A stretch of DNA of 14,550 nucleotides, from contig JASHWW010000140.1 of the NCBI GenBank assembly GCA_030043855.1, positions 1 to 14,550 of the forward strand, read 5' to 3'. This document shows positions 6,740-13,753 of this stretch, in pieces. Below the pieces are notes generated by a model. The model ran no database searches and was not told the origin of the DNA. It saw only the letters and a program-made list of their open reading frames with translations. The DNA comes from Thermoplasmata archaeon. GTDB taxonomy: Archaea > Thermoplasmatota > Thermoplasmata > Lutacidiplasmatales > UBA184. The position numbers were made by a program, and so were the translations under genes. Numbering within the stretch: position 1 is the stretch's first letter; each line of letters starts with the position of its first letter.

Positions 6740-7861
6740 CTAGTGCACGACGTCGAGCTCGGGCCCCGCTTTGCGCTGGGGAGCCGCGCCGGACGACGCC
6801 CCCCCGAAAATCTGGGGGGATTTAACTCCGGTTACCACCAGCATAACCCGGATCGTGCTCTGCATCGTCGGGTCGACGGCCGCCCCCCAGATGATCCGGG
6901 CGGTCGGGCTGACCGCCTTCTGCACGACCTCGGCCGCCTTCTGGGCCTCGCTGACGGTCATGTCCGGACCGCCGGTGACGTTGATGAGCGCCCCCGTGGC
7001 GCCGCCGATGTCGACGTGCAGGAGCGGGGAGTTGATCGCCTCGAGCACGGCGTCCTCGGCGCGGTTCTCGCTCTCGGACTCTCCGATGCCGATCAGCGCG
7101 ACGCCGCCCCCCTTCATGATCGTCCGGAGGTCGTTGAAGTCGAGGTTGACCAGCCCCGGGCGCGTGATGATCTCGGTGATGCCGCGGATCGCCCGGGCGA
7201 GGACAGAGTCGGCGACCTTGAACGCGGTCTGGATCGGCAGACGGGGAACGAGCTCGAGCAGGCGGTCGTTCGGGATCGTGATGACGGTGTCGATGGAAGC
7301 GCGGAGGCGCTCCAGCCCCCACATGGCGTTCTCCTGCCGGACGAGCCCCTCCGACGCGAACGGGAGCGTGCAGACCGCGATCGTGAGCGGATTTCCGCCG
7401 TTCGCGTCCTTCGCGCATTGCGCGACGACGGGTGCCGAACCGGTGCCGGTCCCGCCACCCAGCCCGAGGGTGATGAACACCATGTCGGAGTTCCCGAGCG
7501 CCTTCTTCAGTTCGTCCTCCGCTTCGTGCGCCGCCTGCTCGCCGATCTGCGGGAGCGCGCCGGCCCCGAGCCCGCGCGTCAGCCGCCGGCCGAGGAGGAT
7601 CTTGCGGGGGGCGTGGATCGCGAGCAGGTGCTGGGCGTCCGTGTTGCACGCGACCATCTCCGCGCCGGAGAGCCCCTCCTCCGCGAGTCGGTTGATCGTG
7701 TTGCACCCGCCTCCGCCGCAGCCGACGACCTTGATGTTGGTCTTCAGCGACGCGAGGACCGCCTCCAGCTCGGCGTCGTCGTTCGACGGAGGGGGGGCCT
7801 CCGGGGTCCGCTTCGCTTCGCTCGGTAGGTGCGCCAGGATGTCCTGTGCGAGGGGTCGCAT
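6740..7861 (-). CDS. ftsZ: Cell division protein FtsZ
   Basis: This 373-residue tubulin-like GTPase polymerises into the cytokinetic ring. It has the GTP-binding loop VVGCGGGGCNTINRL near 45-59, NTDAQHL near 73-79, the tubulin signature GGGTGTG at 135-141, IPNDRLLEL near 196-204 and the catalytic T7 loop NLDFNDL at 239-245. The C-terminal tail (SPQIFGGASSGAAPQRKAGP and a few more residues) is short. Linkage to secE and spt5 is typical of the FtsZ1 class in Euryarchaeota, but the class cannot be settled here. A GTG at 7864 directly precedes ATG 7861; the ATG is chosen because a GGAG lies about 10 bases before it. It leads a five-gene operon. Family call secure. Confidence 0.96.
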   Translation of the reverse strand: MRPLAQDILAHLPSEAKRTPEAPPPSNDDAELEAVLASLKTNIKVVGCGGGGCNTINRLAEEGLSGAEMVACNTDAQHLLAIHAPRKILLGRRLTRGLGAGALPQIGEQAAHEAEDELKKALGNSDMVFITLGLGGGTGTGSAPVVAQCAKDANGGNPLTIAVCTLPFASEGLVRQENAMWGLERLRASIDTVITIPNDRLLELVPRLPIQTAFKVADSVLARAIRGITEIITRPGLVNLDFNDLRTIMKGGGVALIGIGESESENRAEDAVLEAINSPLLHVDIGGATGALINVTGGPDMTVSEAQKAAEVVQKAVSPTARIIWGAAVDPTMQSTIRVMLVVTGVKSPQIFGGASSGAAPQRKAGPELDVVH

Positions 7862-7897
7862 CACGGGGAATCTCCGGTTCGTCGGAGCCGGAACTTC

Positions 7898-7906
7898 ATT
7901 ATAAAG
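7898..7906. promoter_or_regulatory. Shared divergent TATA box for ftsZ and mptE
   Basis: ATTATAAAG reads CTTTATAAT on the other strand and is nearly symmetric. It lies about 41 bases before ftsZ ATG 7861 (start predicted near 7876, with a GGAG in the leader). It lies about 31 bases before GTG 7933 of the mptE-like gene (start predicted near 7928, almost leaderless). No other AT-rich motif exists in the 71-base gap. Confidence 0.65.
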
Positions 7907-7932
7907 CGTACCTCGGAGTTTCGGCGGGAACC

Positions 7933-8676
7933 GTGGAATACTCTCGGTGGGCGCCGCGCTACGACGCGATCCGGACGGAGTTCGGATTCCCGTTCGATCG
8001 CGAGCGGGAATCGGCCGATGCGCTCCTCCGGCTGCTCCCGGCCGAAGCCCGGAACGCCCCGCTCCCCCGCCTGCGGGCCCGCCTGGAAGGCCGGGACGCG
8101 ATCGTGGTCGGAGCGGCCCCTTCGGCGGGGCCGCCCCCGGTCTGGCGGTTGCCCGCCACCGCCCCCGAACCGGCGATCGTCGCCGCCGACGGCGGCACCG
8201 AACCGTGTCTCGCGGCCCGCCTCGTTCCCACCGTCGTGGTCACGGACCTCGACGGACCGGTACCGTCCGAGGTGGCGGCGAACCGGCAGGGGGCCGTCGT
8301 CGTCGTCCACGCGCACGGGGACAATCTCCCCGCGCTCGAGGCGTGGGTCCCCGAATTCCCCGGGGAGCTCGCGGGGTCGTGGGCCGGACCTCCGACCGAC
8401 GAGCTGCTGGACGTCGGAGGATTCACCGATGGGGACCGCGCCGCCTACCTCGCCGAGGCGTGCGGGTCGCGTCGGATCCTCCTGTGGGGGTTCGACTTCG
8501 ATCGGGTCGACGAGCCGACCCCGGACGCGCAGTCCCGCAAGCGCGCGAAGCTCGCCTGGGCCCGGCGGCTCCTGGCCGAGCTGGACCGCGACGGCGGAAC
8601 GCCGGTCTTCCTCTGGCGCCGGGACGGGTCGCTGGTCCCCTATCCCGACGGCAGAAGCGGGCCGTCGACCAGGTAG
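7933..8676 (+). CDS. mptE: 6-hydroxymethyl-7,8-dihydropterin pyrophosphokinase, MptE-like
   Basis: This 247-residue protein belongs to the archaeal MptE/DUF115-like family (COG1634). The family transfers pyrophosphate from ATP to 6-hydroxymethyl-dihydropterin in the making of methanopterin- or folate-type cofactors. Recognisable elements are AIVVGAAPSAG (56-66), IVAADGGTE (82-90), VVVTDLDGP (101-109), VVHAHGDN (124-131), VGGFTDGDRAAYLA (161-173) and ILLWGFDFD (182-190). The reading is open upstream to 7846, but that would pass through the TATA box, so GTG 7933 (VEYSRWAPRYDAI) is taken as the start, nearly leaderless. The 3' end overlaps the opposing membrane-protein gene by 37 bases. Substrate assignment comes from the family; the family call is good. 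Confidence 0.88.
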   Translation: MEYSRWAPRYDAIRTEFGFPFDRERESADALLRLLPAEARNAPLPRLRARLEGRDAIVVGAAPSAGPPPVWRLPATAPEPAIVAADGGTEPCLAARLVPTVVVTDLDGPVPSEVAANRQGAVVVVHAHGDNLPALEAWVPEFPGELAGSWAGPPTDELLDVGGFTDGDRAAYLAEACGSRRILLWGFDFDRVDEPTPDAQSRKRAKLAWARRLLAELDRDGGTPVFLWRRDGSLVPYPDGRSGPSTR

Positions 8677-10478
8677 ACCACGTTCTGCCCGTTCTCGTAC
8701 AGCAGCACGAACGGAAGCTGGGAGAACCACGCGATCGCGGCCGACGAGAGCGGGAGCGCTTCGCCCGCGGGGTTCAGCGCGACCCCGTTGTACATCACGG
8801 AATCGACCAGCACGAGATCGATCGGCCGCGGCGTGGCGGGGTTCGGCGCACCGACACTCCGCAGTTCCGACGCGGCGGCGGACCAGTTCGACCCGGTGAA
8901 CAACGCGGGCGTCGTCACCCACGTGGCGGGGTTGCCGTCGAACCCGAACACCATCGAGCTCAGCCGGTGGTCGGAGGCGACGGCCCACGTCGACGGCGCG
9001 GCGATCCCGACCCACAGCCACAGTCCCTCGTCGCCGTGGGTCAGCCCTTCCTGGAAGCCGCCGAAGTCGCTCTGCGGCGGATAGACGATCGCGGCGTTCG
9101 CGGCGAGCAGGACGAGGATCCCGAGGGACGCCGCCACCGCGGCGCGGCGCCCGGCGCGGTCGCCCGCCCGGGCCACGAAGCGGGCCATGCCGATCCCGAC
9201 CAGGAGGCCGAGGGGGAGGCAGAAGTACTCCACCGCCCGCTCTGGCGATAGCGTCGCGGAGATCGATTGCAACGCCGCCCCTCCGGGAGCCCCGGACGGC
9301 GCCTCGGCCGCCGCCAGCAACAGGACCGCCGACAATCCGAGGACCCCGCCCCACGCCAGGACGAACGGTCCTATGCGCGACGGCGAGAGGATCCGACGGC
9401 TCCCGCCGCAGAAGACCCCGAGGATCAGGATCGGGACGAACCAGAGGATCGCGGCGGGTCGGGTCGTCTGCGTCGTCCCCGGGATCGGGACGAGCACGAT
9501 CACGCCGACCAGAACGAAGACGCCGACCGCGATGATCACTGCGTCCCGGACGACCGACGTGTCGCGCGGAAGACGCACCCAGGCCCGCCGCGGGTGGAAC
9601 GATCGGCGGCGCCACCGGATCAGAAGACCGGCGCAGATCACCGCGAGGAGTCCCGTCCCTTCGAACGCGCCGAACCCGACGCCGCTCGCTCCGGCGACCC
9701 CGGGCAACAGCACCTTCGCCACGAACGTGGAGGTGCCGTAGAACCAGAACGCGAACGTCGCGGTGACGAAGCCGGCCACGAAGACGAGCTCGCGGAGCGG
9801 GAACCGGCGGCTCCAGAGGCCGGGACGCCAGAGCTCCAGGAACAGGATCCCGCCGAGGGCGCTCACCGCGAGGAAGTACGACGACAGGTGGTGGGTCACG
9901 ACGAGGGCTCCCGCGGTCAGGGAGAGCGGCAGGAACCAGCGCACGTCCCGCCGGCTCTCGACCAGCATCCACAGCGCGCCGACGACGAGGAAGTCGCCGA
10001 GCGACAGGGGGGCCGGGTGCGCGATCGAGAACAGCCGCGGCATGGCGAGGGAGCCGATCGCCGCCGCGAGCAGGGCGACCGTGTCGTGCGGGTAGAGCCG
10101 GCGGAACAGCAGGAACAACGGCAGGACCGAGAGGACCGCGACGACCGGGACGATCACGGTGAGCGCCGTGAAGACGTCGAGATGCATCGCCCCGGCTCCG
10201 CCGCCCGCGAGGACGAAGAGTCCGGGGAAATCCGGGTAGGCGCTCCCCCACCCGCCGTACGCCGCCCCCTGCGGGAGGGTTCCGGTCGTCACAAGGTCGG
10301 AGGTGAGCCGGAAGTACTCCCCCGAATCGGAACCGAAGACGGCGAAGGAGAGGTACGGCTCGAGCGCGAGGAAGACGAGTAGGAGGCAGAGACCCGCCAG
10401 GAACAGCGCGGTCTCGGGCCGCAACGGCGCGGGCGCACCGTCCGTCCCGCGGTCGGGGGCGGCCGTCGGCGACGCCAT
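8640..10478 (-). CDS. Multi-pass membrane protein, GT-C glycosyltransferase-like
   Basis: This 612-residue protein has about a dozen hydrophobic segments, beginning with one at about 24-48. The first outside loop holds FGSDSGEYFRLTSDL, with D51 and E54. An acidic motif after the first helix is the hallmark of GT-C glycosyltransferases (PMT, ArnT, oligosaccharyltransferase types), which use polyprenyl-linked sugars on the outer face of the membrane. Another marker is VVTHHLSSYFLAV in a middle helix, a His-His-Leu-Ser element I associate with archaeal membrane proteins of this kind. The C-terminal about 150 residues are largely soluble. ATG 10478 is chosen because an upstream in-frame ATG at 10565 lies inside the predicted TATA region. 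Activity and substrate are unproven; a sugar transferase for surface proteins or lipids is the best guess. Confidence 0.72.
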   Translation of the reverse strand: MASPTAAPDRGTDGAPAPLRPETALFLAGLCLLLVFLALEPYLSFAVFGSDSGEYFRLTSDLVTTGTLPQGAAYGGWGSAYPDFPGLFVLAGGGAGAMHLDVFTALTVIVPVVAVLSVLPLFLLFRRLYPHDTVALLAAAIGSLAMPRLFSIAHPAPLSLGDFLVVGALWMLVESRRDVRWFLPLSLTAGALVVTHHLSSYFLAVSALGGILFLELWRPGLWSRRFPLRELVFVAGFVTATFAFWFYGTSTFVAKVLLPGVAGASGVGFGAFEGTGLLAVICAGLLIRWRRRSFHPRRAWVRLPRDTSVVRDAVIIAVGVFVLVGVIVLVPIPGTTQTTRPAAILWFVPILILGVFCGGSRRILSPSRIGPFVLAWGGVLGLSAVLLLAAAEAPSGAPGGAALQSISATLSPERAVEYFCLPLGLLVGIGMARFVARAGDRAGRRAAVAASLGILVLLAANAAIVYPPQSDFGGFQEGLTHGDEGLWLWVGIAAPSTWAVASDHRLSSMVFGFDGNPATWVTTPALFTGSNWSAAASELRSVGAPNPATPRPIDLVLVDSVMYNGVALNPAGEALPLSSAAIAWFSQLPFVLLYENGQNVVYLVDGPLLPSG

Positions 10479-10555
10479 CGCAGGTCCCGGAGGGGCGCAT
10501 CCCCCTAAAGCCGCCGGTTCCACCGGCGACGGCCCCGGTCGCCGAAGTTCGCCCA

Positions 10556-10570
10556 CTATATCCATAAATA
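10556..10570. promoter_or_regulatory. TATA-like pair between the membrane protein and H1-like genes
   Basis: Two AT-rich elements overlap here: CTATATCC (10556-10563) and CCATAAATA (10562-10570; TATTTATGG on the minus strand). For the plus-strand gene at 10606 the second predicts a start near 10592 and a 14-base leader. For the minus-strand gene at 10478 either predicts a leader of about 55-60 bases. The remainder of 10479-10605 is GC-rich with no gene seen. Confidence 0.55.
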
Positions 10571-10605
10571 GGAGGGCTTGGTGCGGCCGCAGCGAGGCCC
10601 CCCGG

Positions 10606-10974
10606 ATGGCACCCTCCGCACGTCAGAAATCGGCGCCGAAGAGTGCCGCTCGCCCGCGGCCGAAGCCGGCCAAGAAGCCGGCGCCGAAACCGCCGGCGAA
10701 GCCCGCCGCGAAGCCGAAGAAGGCGTCGGGCGGGGCCCGACCGACCACCCCCGCGCCGAAGTCGGCCGCGAAGGAGAAGGTCCCGGTACCCGAACTGGAG
10801 GTACCGCTGCCGGGCGGACGACGGCACGTCCTGTCGCTGTCGTTCGTGCGCGACGGCGACGAGTTCCTCGCCCGCCTCGAAACGGACGCCGGCCACATCA
10901 CCGAGCTGAAGAACCGGTCGCTCGACCAGCTCCTCACCCTGGTGGCCAGCGAGCTCGAGGACCTCCTCGAGTAG
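10606..10974 (+). CDS. Lysine/alanine/proline-rich histone-H1-like protein with C-terminal domain
   Basis: This 122-residue protein has two parts. Residues 1-58 are almost only Lys, Arg, Ala, Pro and Ser, with repeated KP, PAKK, PAPK and AAKP units, as in histone H1 tails and bacterial H1-like proteins. Residues about 60-122 form a compact, net acidic region (VPLPGGRRHVLSLSFVRDGD, then EFLARLETDAGHITELKNRS) ending in a leucine-rich helix (LDQLLTLVASELEDLLE). ATG 10606 follows a TATA box with a short leader; a reading open further upstream would cross the promoter. It is a single-gene unit, divergent from the membrane glycosyltransferase-like gene. DNA or RNA binding by the basic arm, with the C-terminal part giving dimerisation or partner contact, is inference. 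I do not recognise the C-terminal domain. Confidence 0.85.
   Translation: MAPSARQKSAPKSAARPRPKPAKKPAPKPPAKPAAKPKKASGGARPTTPAPKSAAKEKVPVPELEVPLPGGRRHVLSLSFVRDGDEFLARLETDAGHITELKNRSLDQLLTLVASELEDLLE
10655..10726 (+). repeat. Imperfect KPA-coding repeats in the H1-like gene
   Basis: Short imperfect units built on CCGAAGCC/GCCGGC, with variants such as AAGCCGGCCAAG and AAGCCGGCGCCG, encode the Lys-Pro-Ala tail. The units vary in length and synonymous codons, so this is a low-complexity coding repeat rather than a tandem satellite. Confidence 0.55.
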
Positions 10975-10984
10975 GCCCGCGGGC

Positions 10985-11518
10985 TCAGTCGGTCCCGGTC
11001 CGCCGAAGGATCCCCGGTTCCATCAGATAGGCCCTCGTCCCGCGGGGCCCGCTCAGCTCGACCACTTCCACGGGCGTGGGGGAGAGCAGCCCGGTGGGGT
11101 ATCTCCGCAGCAGCCGGGTCTCGAGCTCCCCGACGGGAGGGAACTCCCGCCGGTTCCCGAACCTCCCGACCACGATGGTGGCTTCGGGCCGGAGCTCCAC
11201 GGCGCGCGGCGCATTCGCGAGCGACAACAGGACGCCCGCCGCGGCGATCACGACGGCGATCGCCGAGAAGAGTTCGAGGCCGGCGGTCGCCGACGGGCGC
11301 GAACCTCCCGGGGCCAGACGGTCGAACGCGACCAGGATCCCGTACAGGGCCGCCATCGCGACCAGGAACAAGGTCGCGACGCGTCGCGCGCGACGCGTGC
11401 CGGACGTGTTGGGCCGGATCTCCACGGCGTAAGGCCGCGCCGGGGCCGGAGCACCCGCGCCGGCGGGCGATGCGGTCGGCCGGCCGCGGGGGATTCGGAC
11501 GGGTCGGGGAGAGGCCAC
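10985..11518 (-). CDS. Two-helix membrane protein of unknown function
   Basis: I do not recognise this 177-residue protein. A proline/alanine-rich basic N-terminal arm (1-45) leads into two membrane helices at about 47-65 (VATLFLVAMAALYGILVAF) and 82-102 (ELFSAIAVVIAAAGVLLSLA). A soluble C-terminal region (about 105-177) contains short strands (RAVELRPEATIVVGRFGNRR, VEVVELSG) and could be a small beta-domain facing the cytoplasm, in the manner of PH-like membrane proteins; this is a weak impression. The start is GTG 11518, preceded by GGTAGGTG and a TATA box about 38 bases upstream. It runs the same way as isocitrate dehydrogenase but has its own promoter. Its end faces the H1-like gene with a 10-base gap. 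Confidence 0.75.
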   Translation of the reverse strand: MASPRPVRIPRGRPTASPAGAGAPAPARPYAVEIRPNTSGTRRARRVATLFLVAMAALYGILVAFDRLAPGGSRPSATAGLELFSAIAVVIAAAGVLLSLANAPRAVELRPEATIVVGRFGNRREFPPVGELETRLLRRYPTGLLSPTPVEVVELSGPRGTRAYLMEPGILRRTGTD

Positions 11519-11551
11519 CGAGCACCTACCGAAGAATGCGGGAGTCCGCGG

Positions 11552-11560
11552 CCATAAACC
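11552..11560 (-). promoter_or_regulatory. TATA box of the two-helix membrane protein gene
   Basis: The minus strand reads GGTTTATGG about 38 bases before GTG 11518, giving a predicted start near 11530 and a leader of about 12 bases. It lies in the 66-base gap after the isocitrate dehydrogenase stop. Confidence 0.5.
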
Positions 11561-11584
11561 TACCCCGCCGCGGGACGCGGGGGT

Positions 11585-12691
11585 CTACGCTTCGAGATGC
11601 GAGTCCTCGCCGAGACCCGCGCCCGCCGGTCGCGGCAGCGGCGCGTCGAGGTCGACCAGCGGGACCTTGCGTGCGATCTCCGCCGCCATCTCCGAGCAGC
11701 GCGACGGCGGGACCGGACGCAGGGTGTAGCCCGGCAGCGCGAGGTCGTACGTGACGACCTTCTTCTCCGCGATCGTCTCCCACACGGCGCGGAAGACCCG
11801 GCTCGCGGCCTCCCGTTCGCCGACGTGGCGGAGGAGCAGCTCCACGCACAGGATCTCCGCGACCGGGTCGGCCTTGTCCTGGCCCGCGTACTTCGGCGCC
11901 GAGCCGTGCACGGGCTCGAAGACGGCGAGCGAGTCGCCGTAGAGGGCCCCGGGCGCGACGCCGAGTCCTCCCGCGAGCCCGGCGCAGAGGTCGGAGAGGA
12001 TGTCGCCGAAGAGGTTCGTCGTCACGAGGACGTCGTACTCCTCCGGCTTCTTCACCAGCTGCATGCACATGTTGTCGATCAGCCGCTCGTCGGCCTGGAC
12101 CCCGGGGTACGACGGGGCGATCGCCTGGAACGCCGTTTGGAACAGCGCACCGGTCGTCTTCATGATGTTCGCTTTGTGGACCGCCGTGACGTGCCGGCGT
12201 CCCTCGCGCTTCGCCAGCTCGAACGCGAACCGAACGATCCGGTCCGATGCCTTGCGCGTGATCACGTTGACCGTCTCGGCCGCCGTATGGTCCCGATCGA
12301 CCCAGTGCTCGACGCCCGAGTAGAGTCCCTCGGTCGCCTCGCGGACGACGATGAGGTCGGTCTGAGGGAACCGGGTCCCTTCTCCCGCGATCGCCCGGGC
12401 CGGGCGTACCGAAGAGTACAGGTCGAGCTGCTGGCGCAGCGCCACGTTCACCGACCGGAACCCGCTTCCGATCGGAGTCGTGATCGGCCCCTTCAGCGCC
12501 AGGCGGTTCCGTCGGACCGACGCCAGGACATCGTCGGGGAGTGGCGTCCCCTGCGTCCGGATCGCCTCCTCACCGGCCTGAACGACCTCCCAGTCGAACG
12601 CGACCCCGGTCGCCTCGGCGACGGTGCGCGCGGCCGCCGTCACCTCCGGGCCGATCCCGTCCCCGGGGATGAGGGTCACGCGATAGCCCAT
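11585..12691 (-). CDS. icd: Isocitrate dehydrogenase, probably NADP-dependent
   Basis: This 368-residue protein belongs to the isocitrate/isopropylmalate dehydrogenase family. It would oxidise isocitrate to 2-oxoglutarate and CO2 in the citrate cycle. It begins with LIPGDGIGPEV (7-17). Substrate residues match isocitrate enzymes: S80, N82, R86 and R96 have the same spacing as E. coli S113, N115, R119 and R129; R118 follows in VVREATEGLYSGVEH, with Y124 and the catalytic K173 (VHKANIMKTTGALF). NLFGDILSD (226-234) holds the metal aspartates. HGSAPKYAGQDKADP has the Lys-Tyr pair (K267, Y268) that selects NADP in E. coli; NAD enzymes usually have Asp-Ile there. Isopropylmalate or homoisocitrate dehydrogenase is less likely because of the Ser/Asn pair. 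ATG 12691 sits just after a TATA box. Confidence 0.88.
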   Translation of the reverse strand: MGYRVTLIPGDGIGPEVTAAARTVAEATGVAFDWEVVQAGEEAIRTQGTPLPDDVLASVRRNRLALKGPITTPIGSGFRSVNVALRQQLDLYSSVRPARAIAGEGTRFPQTDLIVVREATEGLYSGVEHWVDRDHTAAETVNVITRKASDRIVRFAFELAKREGRRHVTAVHKANIMKTTGALFQTAFQAIAPSYPGVQADERLIDNMCMQLVKKPEEYDVLVTTNLFGDILSDLCAGLAGGLGVAPGALYGDSLAVFEPVHGSAPKYAGQDKADPVAEILCVELLLRHVGEREAASRVFRAVWETIAEKKVVTYDLALPGYTLRPVPPSRCSEMAAEIARKVPLVDLDAPLPRPAGAGLGEDSHLEA

Positions 12692-12725
12692 CGAACGACC
12701 ACCGGCGGCGCCCGAGCGTCGGGCG

Positions 12726-12732
12726 AATTTAA
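12726..12732 (-). promoter_or_regulatory. TATA box of icd, overlapping the mscS stop codon
   Basis: The minus strand reads TTAAATT about 38 bases before icd ATG 12691 (predicted start near 12703). The TAA stop of the mscS-like gene (12729-12731) is part of the box, so the two genes are packed with no spacer. Confidence 0.5.
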
Positions 12733-13661
12733 GGAGTCGGCCGACGCGGCTTCTCGGTGACCGGCGGCGCCCCCGGCAGGCGAGCGAGGACGGCGCGCAT
12801 CACCCGATCCTGGACGCCCGCCTCATCGAGCGCCGGGCTCCAGACCGTGATGACGCCGTCCCACGTCGCCGGGGCGAGGTCGGCGATCTCCAACCGCGGG
12901 GGTCGGGAGGCCGTCGAGGGCGGCGGGAACTCCCGCGCGACATCGGCCAACGCCGCTTCGACCGTCGCGACCGGGGTCGCCAGCGGGAAGGTCATCCGCA
13001 CTCGGTGCGAGCGGGTCGCGCGGGTCTGGAGGATCAGCGCGGTGATCACGACGCCGTTCGGCACCTTCGCGACCCCGCCGCTGTCGAGCCCGATCACCGT
13101 GTAGATCAGGCCGACGTCCTCGACCACCCCCGAGTACCGTGGGTAGAGCATCTCGTGCGGGTAGCTCGGCGCGAGAGCGCCGTAGCTGGACGAGACGAGC
13201 GAGATCCGGTCGCCCGGATGGAACGGGTTCGCGACGACCAGGAGCAGGCCCGCGAAGACGTTCGCGAGCACCGTCTGGGCCGCCAAGCCCAGCACGATGC
13301 CGGCGAACGCGCTGCCGAGGAAGATCGACTGCGCCGAGACCCCCGCCAGCTCGAACAGCGCGAACGTCGCACCGATCGCGATCAGGAGATTGAGGAACAA
13401 CCGGACGGCGTGACCGTGCGAGACCTGGCCGCGACGCGTGAGCACCTCGTTGGCGGCCCCCGTCAGCGCGCGCGCGACGAGATACGCGACGAGGATGACC
13501 GCCCCCGCCTCGAGGAGGAGCGTCTCCGGCTCGTTGAAGGCGAACAGGAAGCGATGGCGAAGGATCGTGAATACGACGTAGAGGCCGATGGCGAGCGTGG
13601 TCGCGAGCAGGAGATTTCGGACCAGGACACGAATCGGCCGGCTCTCCCCGGGAACCGCCAT
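12729..13661 (-). CDS. mscS: MscS-family mechanosensitive channel
   Basis: This 310-residue membrane protein is a small-conductance mechanosensitive channel, which opens under membrane tension to release solutes in osmotic downshock. Helices lie at about 12-33, 48-67 and 88-107, followed by the pore helix segment GSAFAGIVLGLAAQTVLANV at 116-135 with its small-residue face. The beta domain then has NPFHPGDRI (145-153), VVEDVGLIYTVIG (179-191) and AKVPNGVVI (198-206), all family hallmarks. Between DRISL and GVVEDVG there are about 20 extra residues (about 157-177, tyrosine- and proline-rich), where E. coli MscS has only a short turn. The C-terminal domain (about 210-300) is of usual size. ATG 13661 is the only sensible start. 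Confidence 0.92.
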   Translation of the reverse strand: MAVPGESRPIRVLVRNLLLATTLAIGLYVVFTILRHRFLFAFNEPETLLLEAGAVILVAYLVARALTGAANEVLTRRGQVSHGHAVRLFLNLLIAIGATFALFELAGVSAQSIFLGSAFAGIVLGLAAQTVLANVFAGLLLVVANPFHPGDRISLVSSSYGALAPSYPHEMLYPRYSGVVEDVGLIYTVIGLDSGGVAKVPNGVVITALILQTRATRSHRVRMTFPLATPVATVEAALADVAREFPPPSTASRPPRLEIADLAPATWDGVITVWSPALDEAGVQDRVMRAVLARLPGAPPVTEKPRRPTP

Positions 13662-13726
13662 CGGCCTCCCGAAAGACCGTGGGGGATAGCAGTTTTCACC
13701 GCGGGGTCGGTCGATGCATTAGTTTT

Positions 13727-13735
13727 CTTATAATT
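13727..13735. promoter_or_regulatory. TATA box between mscS and the Orc1/Cdc6-like gene
   Basis: CTTATAATT lies about 23 bases before ATG 13754, so the plus-strand transcript should be leaderless or nearly so. On the other strand it reads AATTATAAG and would give mscS a leader of about 44 bases. The 92-base gap has no other strong AT-rich element for the plus-strand gene. Confidence 0.6.
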
Positions 13736-13752
13736 GGGAGTAATCCACTCCC
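13736..13752. promoter_or_regulatory. Inverted repeat between the TATA box and start codon of the Orc1/Cdc6-like gene
   Basis: GGGAGT (13736-13741) and ACTCCC (13747-13752) are perfect inverted half-sites around AATCC. The repeat abuts the TATA box and ends one base before the ATG, the position where a bound protein would block transcription start. An operator role is inference from position only. Confidence 0.4.
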
Positions 13753-13753
13753 C

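Noticed and set aside
7861..10896. A very long open frame on the minus strand (over 1000 codons) across the mptE and membrane-protein genes
   Set aside because: Its translation is arginine-, glycine- and proline-rich with no domain, and it runs antisense or out of frame to two well supported genes. It is a by-product of high GC content.
13662..13753. A replication origin with origin recognition boxes next to the Orc1/Cdc6-like gene
   Set aside because: The gap is only 92 bases. TTTTCACCGCGGGG near 13693 is a poor match to known archaeal origin boxes, and there is no repeated box or long AT-rich unwinding element.
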